From contig CAZSTS010000014.1 in the NCBI GenBank assembly GCA_964609965.1, positions 1 to 55,978 on the forward strand: 55,978 bases of DNA, written 5' to 3'. Position numbers and translations under genes: made by a program. Shown here piece by piece: positions 49,530 through 55,978 of the stretch. This DNA is from JAHJDR01 sp964609965 (GTDB lineage Bacteria > UBA10199 > JADGCS01). The stretch's first letter is position 1. Every line of letters starts with the position of its first letter. The notes below the pieces were generated by a model. It was not told where the DNA came from, made no database searches, and worked only from the letters and a program-made list of their open reading frames with translations.

Positions 49530-51368
49530 ATGACAGACAAAGTATGCGATACACCAAAAGAATTCGAACCTGATAATCGACTAGAAGATTATCTGGGTGA
49601 TGAACAGGCCTGCCTAGCCCAAGATCCTTATAACTATGCTACGCGTTCTTGTGATCTCGCTGTTTCGGCTATGGATCAGTGTTCTGTTGAAGGGCCTGAT
49701 TACTACGGTCCTCAAGGGGCTTCACTTGCCCACGCAGAAAGCACGCTCCTTATTTCTCACGATGTTTCTGAAACTTCCAATCAACCTAATCGATTTTTGG
49801 CAGCGCTAGATCCCTCAACAAGGCAGAAATTAGTTGGTCTTCTAGAGCTCAGCCCTGTTGTTCAGGCAGGGAGGCTCATAAGCAAAGGCTATGAGGCTTA
49901 TAAGGGTAGCGAAACAGAAGAATATGTGTCTGGTCTTGTAGAGGCCATTGTTCCAGAAGAGGTTTCCGTCGAAGCTGTTACTGAAGCACTTACCCGAGGT
50001 GCTGATTATGTGTTTGGCCCTGAGCCACAGGAGACAAAAGCTAGCGATTCAGAGGCCCTTGTTTATTATGAAGAAGACCCTTATGATTACGATTTTGAGT
50101 TTGGCGATGACATGTATGACGATCTCATGTGTTATGATACTATCGATGAATTTGATATTTTTGAAGAAGAAGAACTTTGGTGTTCTGTTGATGATGGCTT
50201 AGAAGCTGATGGATTTGAAGAAGGCGAAGACGCTCAAAAAATAGCAGAAGCCAAAGGTCAGGCAGAACCAACCCACGAGGCGGAAGAAGAAGAGGGTGAG
50301 TTGCTATTTCCCTTTTTAATGTTTTCTGCTCACACAGAGGTTTCTCAACAACCAGCAGCTTACAGTAGTTATTATTCTGCAGGATCTTATTCTCCCCCTG
50401 TTGTGGTTGCTGCGAGCAAAGATAAAGAAGAACCAGCGCCAACATCTTTTCCTATTGAAGAAGAAGACGGGGTTGCACAGCTTCTCATAAATGAAGAAGG
50501 TTATGAGGCGGCTGGTTCTGAATCAAGTGATAACCCTGGCAGCGTTGCCAGCAATCAAGAGTTAGATGTCGAGAATTTGGTTGATGAGCCAGCAGACGAA
50601 ATAACGGCTGAGGGTGTTCAGGCGTCCGTGGTTGTCGAAGAAGATGTGGTGTTGCCTGAAGAGCCCGAGGTTTTAACAGCAGCAAATGATTTTGTAGAAG
50701 GGCATAATGGCTTTGTTTCAAAACATAGCGCTGTAGGACAACAAGGAGAAAATAGTAGTGCTATAAGGGAAGACAGAACATTAACAAATGGAGAGGCTGG
50801 CAAGGCTGTTGCAAGACCTTTCCCAGAGGCTGTCTCTTCATCAGTCGGTCAGCCAAATGAAGTTTCTTCTTTTTCCTCTCAGGACGGTCTTGAAATAAAT
50901 CGTAGTACTGTAGCGGATGAAGGCGGTGTTAGACGATTAACAAGAAGTTATAATGAAGAATCTTTCTCGGCTATAGGCCCTGTTCCCTTTGCAGTCATTT
51001 CAGGGTCAGCTTTGTTTTTCAGAAACCAAGCGACTCGAGGGGACAAAAACGCTGAAATGTTTTTAGGACAGATTGTTGTTCACGCAGGCATGTTGGCTTG
51101 TTTTACAGCGCGGAATCAACAGGCAAGGGTGAGAGCAGAAAAGTCTTTGTTTGAAGTGGCTTGCACAAGGCAGTTTTACACAGTTTCTGGTAATCAAGGG
51201 GCCATGGGACAAGGAACTCATCAAGAAGGAAATAGCCATTCTCAAGCTGAATGGGTTGATTACAATGACAGCGCTCAACAAATAGCTTTTATTAACGGCC
51301 AAGCAGATCAGCATGAAGCCAACATGCCTGACCTCCCTTATCGCATCCCTGTTGATGTTATGGTCTAA
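49530..51368 (+). CDS. Acidic orphan protein
   Basis: The ATG at 49530 gives 612 residues; an in-frame TTG at 49518 would add four. The sequence is strongly acidic in the middle (EDPYDYDFEFGDDMYDDLMCYDTIDEFDIFEEEELW) and rich in Ser/Glu/Val up to about residue 470. The C-terminal third has hydrophobic segments (AVISGSALFF, QIVVHAGMLACFTA). There is no signal peptide and no known family. It follows the translation operon but has a separate promoter region. It could be a low-complexity secreted or intracellular scaffold; neither is shown. Confidence 0.6.
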   Translation: MTDKVCDTPKEFEPDNRLEDYLGDEQACLAQDPYNYATRSCDLAVSAMDQCSVEGPDYYGPQGASLAHAESTLLISHDVSETSNQPNRFLAALDPSTRQKLVGLLELSPVVQAGRLISKGYEAYKGSETEEYVSGLVEAIVPEEVSVEAVTEALTRGADYVFGPEPQETKASDSEALVYYEEDPYDYDFEFGDDMYDDLMCYDTIDEFDIFEEEELWCSVDDGLEADGFEEGEDAQKIAEAKGQAEPTHEAEEEEGELLFPFLMFSAHTEVSQQPAAYSSYYSAGSYSPPVVVAASKDKEEPAPTSFPIEEEDGVAQLLINEEGYEAAGSESSDNPGSVASNQELDVENLVDEPADEITAEGVQASVVVEEDVVLPEEPEVLTAANDFVEGHNGFVSKHSAVGQQGENSSAIREDRTLTNGEAGKAVARPFPEAVSSSVGQPNEVSSFSSQDGLEINRSTVADEGGVRRLTRSYNEESFSAIGPVPFAVISGSALFFRNQATRGDKNAEMFLGQIVVHAGMLACFTARNQQARVRAEKSLFEVACTRQFYTVSGNQGAMGQGTHQEGNSHSQAEWVDYNDSAQQIAFINGQADQHEANMPDLPYRIPVDVMV

Positions 51369-51385
51369 GTCTCAGTCTCAGTGAG

Positions 51386-54061
51386 TCAGCTCTTCCTATT
51401 TCTAAAAAACAATCTCAAACCAAACAGTGCCAAGAAAAGCATGAGCAAACTCGAACCATGAACTGCGCTAATGGAAACAACGCTTAAGCTGCAGCCACCG
51501 CCACCTGTTGCTGTTGAGCCATCAAGCTCTTCATCGCTGAGAGATTCATCTGTGTCAGCAGGGACATCAGCGTCTTCTTCAGGACAGCTTGTGTCTTCTC
51601 CATCACAGTCATTATCAATGCCATCTCCACAGATTTCATCAGCACCTGGGAAGGTATCATCATTTTCATTATTACAATCTGTTTCATAGAGAGAATAATT
51701 CCCAGACGGTTGAAGACAGGCGGTTAGGTATGTGTCTGCTATGCCAAATCCATCAAGATCAACATCTTCATACCATGTGTAAGCTGTTGTTGTGTCAAGG
51801 TCATCATCGGCATCATCATAGAGGCCGTCACAGTCATTATCGAGACCATCACAAACCTCAGGAGCGCCTGGATAAATGCTGGTGTTATAATCATCACAGT
51901 CACCTTCAAAGTCGCTGTAACCATCACCATCATCGTCTTTACTATCTAAGTAACAAGACTCTTCAACAATAGCGTTGCAGTTATTGTCAATGCCATCTCC
52001 ACAGTGCTCTTGGGCTAAGGGATTGATTGTTGCATTGGTGTCATCACAATCAAGTGCGTAGCTCACATAATCCTCTGGTTGGTTGCAATCAAGCACAGTG
52101 CTGGCTGAATCACCATAACCGTCACCATCTTCATCTGCGTACCAAAGAAGGGCGTCAACAGCCTCTCCACCATCACTGGTGCCATTACAGTTGTTATCAA
52201 TGCCATCACCACAAAGCTCATCAGCTAAGGGATTGATTGTTGCATCGGTGTCATCACAATCAAGAGCATTGATTGAAAAACCAGCAAGGCGTACGCAGGT
52301 TCTCACAGAAATCGAGTGCTCACCAAAATGATCTCCGTCAGCATCAGCATACAAAACCGTAGCATCAACAGCGTCTCTGTCAACAACACCATTACAGTTA
52401 TTGTCTATTCTGTCACAGATTTCGGTAATGCTTGGATTGATGCCGGCATCTGTGTCGTCACAATCTGTGCCACCACAAGAGCTATCGTCAGAATCATAGC
52501 CATCGCCATCAGCATCGCAAGCTGTTGTTGTACAACCTTCGTCAACAACGCTATCACAGTTATTATCAACACCATCACAGGCTTCGGCAACGCCTGGATT
52601 AAAGCTAGCATCTGTGTCATCACAATCTGTTCCGCCGCAAGAAGCATCGTCAGAATCATAGCCGTCGCCATCTGCATCGCAAACAGTTGTTGTGCAATCT
52701 TCGTTAACAACAGTGTCACAGTTGTTGTCGATTTCATCATCGCAAGACTCTGCTTCTCCGGGATTAGCTGTAGCTTCTCCATCATCACAATCTGTATTGT
52801 CTTCAACATAGCCTTCTGGGGCTACACAATCATTTGTTGAAGAGTCTGGATTGCCAAAACCATCACCATCAGCGTCTTCGAAATAGTCTGCATAGGCAAC
52901 ATCATTGTCAACAACACCATCACAATCATTGTCCACAAGATCACAGAGTTCTGTAGCGCCTGGATATGTGGTAGCTTCAGCGACATCACAGTCTGTTGCA
53001 TCTTCAACATATCCTTCTGGTGCAGCACAACTAGGTGTAGAAGCTACCGCTGAATCACCATAGCCGTCACCATCAACGTCTTGATAGTAAGTTGTTGTGG
53101 CCAGGCCATCATCAACAAGTTCATTACAATCATTGTCAATGCCATCGCATTCTTCTGTTGCTCCAGGATATCTGCTAGCGTCAGCATCATCGCAGTCTAC
53201 TTCTGTGCTAGCACAGTAAGAATTTTGAGCGCCATCACCATCTCTGTCACAAAAATCATCACTGCAACTTTCATTAACACCACCACTACAGTTATTGTCT
53301 ATGGCATCATCGCAATCTTCTACTGCAGCAGGACTGATCGCGGCATCTGCATCATCACAATCCGTGTCATTGGTCACATACCCTTCAGGCTGAGAACAGG
53401 CATCAACGGCAGTTAAAGGATCACCATAACCATCTTCGTCTGCATCACTATAGTAAGTCGTTTGAACACCATTGTCTACGATGCCATCACAGTCATTGTC
53501 GACTTCATCACAAGACTCCGAAGCTCCTGGGTGGATGCTGTCGTCTTCATCATTACAATCTGTTCCACCACAATCGACGCTATCTGATGGATAACCATCT
53601 TCATCAACGTCGCATTCATCAGCACTACAACCTTCGTCAACTCCTGTGTCACAGTCATTGTCGACACTGTCTGAACAAAGTTCTTCGGCATCTGGATAGG
53701 TGGTGGCTTCTGCATCATCACAATCAGTGCCATCTTCGACATAACCTGTTGGTGCTTCACATGCTTCTGATGAGACTAAGGGATCACCAAAGCCGTCGCC
53801 ATCTGTGTCTGCGTAATATGTGGTGAGCGCACCTTCGTCAGCCTCACCATTGCAGTTGTTATCAATGCCGTCACAGGTTTCTGTGGCCCCTGGGTTGATG
53901 GCCGGATCATCGTCATCACAATCATCTTGACCACATAAGTACATACTGCCGTACCCGTCTCCATCAGGATCACAAAAGTCAGCATGTGCTGTGCTTGTAA
54001 ATCCTATGATAAAAATAAAAACGACAAGACAAAGAATTAACTGATATTGTTTAGAGGACAT
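51386..54061 (-). CDS. MopE-like surface protein with 13 metal-binding repeats and a MYXO-CTERM-like tail
   Basis: An 891-residue protein with a signal peptide (LILCLVVFIFIIGFTSTAHA) and 13 tandem units of about 50-60 residues, each with DxDGDGYG, DCDDxDxxxxPGA and CDGxDNDCDG cores. That pattern is the MopE-type putative metal-binding motif, where Asp-rich loops bind calcium or copper. The C-terminus GGGGCSL, then a hydrophobic segment and RNRKS, resembles MYXO-CTERM sorting signals. It is the second gene of an operon behind the FG-GAP gene, 23 bp apart, with a strong Shine-Dalgarno (GGAGGGG). Confidence 0.85.
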   Translation of the reverse strand: MSSKQYQLILCLVVFIFIIGFTSTAHADFCDPDGDGYGSMYLCGQDDCDDDDPAINPGATETCDGIDNNCNGEADEGALTTYYADTDGDGFGDPLVSSEACEAPTGYVEDGTDCDDAEATTYPDAEELCSDSVDNDCDTGVDEGCSADECDVDEDGYPSDSVDCGGTDCNDEDDSIHPGASESCDEVDNDCDGIVDNGVQTTYYSDADEDGYGDPLTAVDACSQPEGYVTNDTDCDDADAAISPAAVEDCDDAIDNNCSGGVNESCSDDFCDRDGDGAQNSYCASTEVDCDDADASRYPGATEECDGIDNDCNELVDDGLATTTYYQDVDGDGYGDSAVASTPSCAAPEGYVEDATDCDVAEATTYPGATELCDLVDNDCDGVVDNDVAYADYFEDADGDGFGNPDSSTNDCVAPEGYVEDNTDCDDGEATANPGEAESCDDEIDNNCDTVVNEDCTTTVCDADGDGYDSDDASCGGTDCDDTDASFNPGVAEACDGVDNNCDSVVDEGCTTTACDADGDGYDSDDSSCGGTDCDDTDAGINPSITEICDRIDNNCNGVVDRDAVDATVLYADADGDHFGEHSISVRTCVRLAGFSINALDCDDTDATINPLADELCGDGIDNNCNGTSDGGEAVDALLWYADEDGDGYGDSASTVLDCNQPEDYVSYALDCDDTNATINPLAQEHCGDGIDNNCNAIVEESCYLDSKDDDGDGYSDFEGDCDDYNTSIYPGAPEVCDGLDNDCDGLYDDADDDLDTTTAYTWYEDVDLDGFGIADTYLTACLQPSGNYSLYETDCNNENDDTFPGADEICGDGIDNDCDGEDTSCPEEDADVPADTDESLSDEELDGSTATGGGGCSLSVVSISAVHGSSLLMLFLALFGLRLFFRNRKS

Positions 54062-54084
54062 GTCCCCTCCTTATTAATAAAAGA

Positions 54085-55800
54085 TTATAATGAACTACCA
54101 AAAAGCAAATGAGCTACGCCTTGATAGTTTCCAGATTCACCAATTGGAATATCGGCCGTACCATCTCCATCAGCGTCTTCCATGCTGCCTAGAGAAGAAG
54201 CGAGTTGACCACCGTCTTCGAGGCCATAGACAAAAGTTTCTGTGGTTAGATCTAAAGTGGATGAATCTAATTGATGGTAGCCTGACACAGGGCCTAAAAA
54301 TACAAGGGCTTCGCCTCCATCTGAAATAGTGGCGTCAGAGTTCGGAACACCAACGACAATGTCATCATACTCATCACCATCCACGCTGCCATTGCCGCTA
54401 ACTGCCCATCCAGCATAATCGTATGAACTAGCGCCATAGAGTCTGGCGTCTGCATCGCTTAGTGAATTAGAAGTTAAGGCAGGGCCACCAAGAACAAGAT
54501 AGGCAGCTCCATTTTCCAATCCTGAATTAGGGGCGCCGACAATAATATCATCGTATCCATCGTAGTTAGTATCTCCTGCAGCAGCGACTGAATAGCCAGC
54601 ATAATCTCCAGCTTCTTCACCTGTGAGTACCTCGCCAACATCACTTAAATGTTCTATTGCGCCAGAATCAACGGTTCCGTTGCCAGGGACAAGATAGACT
54701 GCTCCTGCATCACTAGCGCCTACGTTATCTTCATAGGCGCCAATAACGAGATCGCCATAACCATCGCCATTAACATCGCCGGCTGCTGCGAGCGCTGTGC
54801 CAGCATAAGATCCACTGTATCCTTCTAAGATATAAGCTTCATCAGTGGTTGTTGTATTTGGAAAATCCGAGTAAACATAAACTTTGGCAGCTCCTGCCTC
54901 AGAAACAGCCACGTTTGGATAGCCGCTGCCATCGAGGTCGCCAACGCCTTGCACTGCATAACCGTAGGCCTCTCCTGATGAACCTAAAAGTGTTTGATCG
55001 GCTTCTGCAAATGTCTTGGCGCCTGTGACAGGGCCTAAATAGAGATGGGCTGCCCCATTATAATAGTCATTTGCGTAATTGCCGACGAGAAGATCAGCAA
55101 AACCATCTCCATTTACATCACCAGGACCTGAGAGTGCTCGACCAATTTCTTGGCTTGCACTTTCTCCCGAAATTTTAGCTGTGGCATCTTCAAGATTAAA
55201 AGAAGAATAATTAGTTAAAGGACCACTCACGAGATAGGCAACGCCAGGAGTCGTGTCTTCGGCAGCTGCCTTAGGTGCGCCAATGAAAAGATCCATGGAT
55301 CCGTCGCCATCAACGTCTCCAGCGAATGTTACTGTAGTTCCAGCTTCATCACCTTCGGCTTCTCCATAGAAAACACCATCAGTTTCATCAGCAGCTATTG
55401 TGCGTAAAAAATCAATAACAGGTCCGCCTGTATCACCGGTCTCTGCAGTATCTGCTTGTCCGGTTTCTACTGAATCACCAGTTTCAACAATAGGGCCAGT
55501 CTCAACTGTATCAGTATCTGTATCGGTATCAGCATCGGTATCTGTATCTGTATCACCTTCAATAAAACCTGTTTCACCCGAATCCAATTTAGTTCGACAT
55601 CCAGTTCCTAGCGCTATGCCTTTTGTTGCTGCAGCTTGCAGAATCTCATTTGGTACAAGGTTTTCATCGATTATGATAAGTGGCTTGCGCATAACATCAG
55701 TACCGCTTTCATCTCTAGCATCATCTGCGTCATAGTCTGGAAAATGTCTGTCTAGTTGTTCTTGAACTGTTGGGAATTGGTTTGTGCCTGATACTGTCAT
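54085..55800 (-). CDS. FG-GAP propeller protein without a signal peptide
   Basis: A 571-residue protein with AAGGAGG before the ATG. After an N-terminal region of about 80 residues (MTVSGTNQFPTVQEQLDRHFPDY...) and a TDTDTD/ETGD linker come seven FG-GAP units, each with a DVDGDG-type calcium loop (GDVNGDGFADLLVG, GDVNGDGYGDLVIG, GDTNYDGYDDIIVG). That makes a closed seven-bladed propeller, integrin-like. No signal peptide or lipobox is present, unusual for this class. The preceding shared palindrome and the MopE gene that follows suggest a regulated surface operon. Confidence 0.8.
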   Translation of the reverse strand: MTVSGTNQFPTVQEQLDRHFPDYDADDARDESGTDVMRKPLIIIDENLVPNEILQAAATKGIALGTGCRTKLDSGETGFIEGDTDTDTDADTDTDTDTVETGPIVETGDSVETGQADTAETGDTGGPVIDFLRTIAADETDGVFYGEAEGDEAGTTVTFAGDVDGDGSMDLFIGAPKAAAEDTTPGVAYLVSGPLTNYSSFNLEDATAKISGESASQEIGRALSGPGDVNGDGFADLLVGNYANDYYNGAAHLYLGPVTGAKTFAEADQTLLGSSGEAYGYAVQGVGDLDGSGYPNVAVSEAGAAKVYVYSDFPNTTTTDEAYILEGYSGSYAGTALAAAGDVNGDGYGDLVIGAYEDNVGASDAGAVYLVPGNGTVDSGAIEHLSDVGEVLTGEEAGDYAGYSVAAAGDTNYDGYDDIIVGAPNSGLENGAAYLVLGGPALTSNSLSDADARLYGASSYDYAGWAVSGNGSVDGDEYDDIVVGVPNSDATISDGGEALVFLGPVSGYHQLDSSTLDLTTETFVYGLEDGGQLASSLGSMEDADGDGTADIPIGESGNYQGVAHLLFGSSL

Positions 55801-55931
55801 AAAATCCTCCTTGGCTCGCCAAAGTTTTTACAAAGGCAGCCTAATTATTATTTGACTGATTCTAAAAACGCTAAATCTATTACCTGGCATTCGAGCATAA
55901 ACAACATAAGTTGCTATCAATTGAAAGAAAA

Positions 55932-55949
55932 TGGACACAAATGTGTCCA
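55932..55949. promoter_or_regulatory. Perfect palindrome shared with 9883-9900
   Basis: TGGACACA-AA-TGTGTCCA, identical to the core at 9883-9900, lies 132 bp upstream of the FG-GAP/MopE operon start. Candidate operator of a common regulator. Confidence 0.6.
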
Positions 55950-55978
55950 GCGCTCTGTGTGCTGAATTCAAGGAGCAA

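Noticed and set aside
51471..53826. Several open frames opposite the MopE-like gene
   Set aside because: They are mirror frames of Asp-rich repeats, lack start signals and contain no recognisable domain.
55500..55560. Tandem hexamer TGTATC/CGGTAT repeats
   Set aside because: They encode the Thr-Asp linker of the FG-GAP protein on the minus strand.

Overview
The window looks like chromosome from an uncultivated, AT-rich, Gram-negative deltaproteobacterial lineage (Myxococcota or Bdellovibrionota-like). This is inferred from gene content: an OmpA-type outer-membrane protein, an AgmX/PglI C-terminal domain, many MopE-type DCDD/DNDCDG repeats with a MYXO-CTERM-like tail, seven-bladed FG-GAP propellers, an FHA-sigma54 activator and several -24/-12 promoters. 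No taxonomic marker was searched.

Region 1 (1-8776) is the right part of an integrative satellite-like island. It opens with the terminus of an IS21-like element that has cut a P4-type integrase down to its last 67 residues. HEPN-like and Apea-HEPN-like genes, two small HTH regulators with operator pairs, a Sel1-repeat protein, a serine recombinase, an XRE/DUF3987 operon behind a terminator-ended leader, an iteron/palindrome cluster, alpA, and a DUF5677 gene follow. It ends at a short copy of the 3' end of tmRNA (8757-8776), the expected attR of an ssrA-targeting integrase.

Region 2 (8774-33077) is host chromosome: a GIY-YIG protein, envelope and secreted proteins, a transglutaminase-TPR protein, a wHTH-HATPase/DUF4325 pair behind large palindromes, methyltransferases, an OmpA / FG-GAP lipoprotein / AgmX operon, an adenosine deaminase, a sigma54-controlled cluster of small His-rich exported proteins around a frameshifted VWA lipoprotein, an SDR plus FAD oxidase pair, speA and a YgjP-type metalloprotease.

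Region 3 (33116-42452) holds a small unannotated gene, tRNA-Ala(GGC) followed by a structured repeat, comM/yifB, an ORF6N gene behind two perfect palindromes, a cluster of DnaA boxes that could be a replication origin, an EEP-family phosphatase, rpmG, hemE, a MITE-like inverted repeat, an FHA-sigma54 activator and a sigma54-promoted alpha-helical protein.

Region 4 (42453-49270) is the translation operon rimP-nusA-infB-rbfA-nrnA-truB, preceded by two terminator-like hairpins. Region 5 (49530-55978) holds an acidic orphan protein and a two-gene operon for an FG-GAP propeller and a 13-repeat MopE-like surface protein. A perfect palindrome upstream of that operon is repeated upstream of the orphan 9993 gene.
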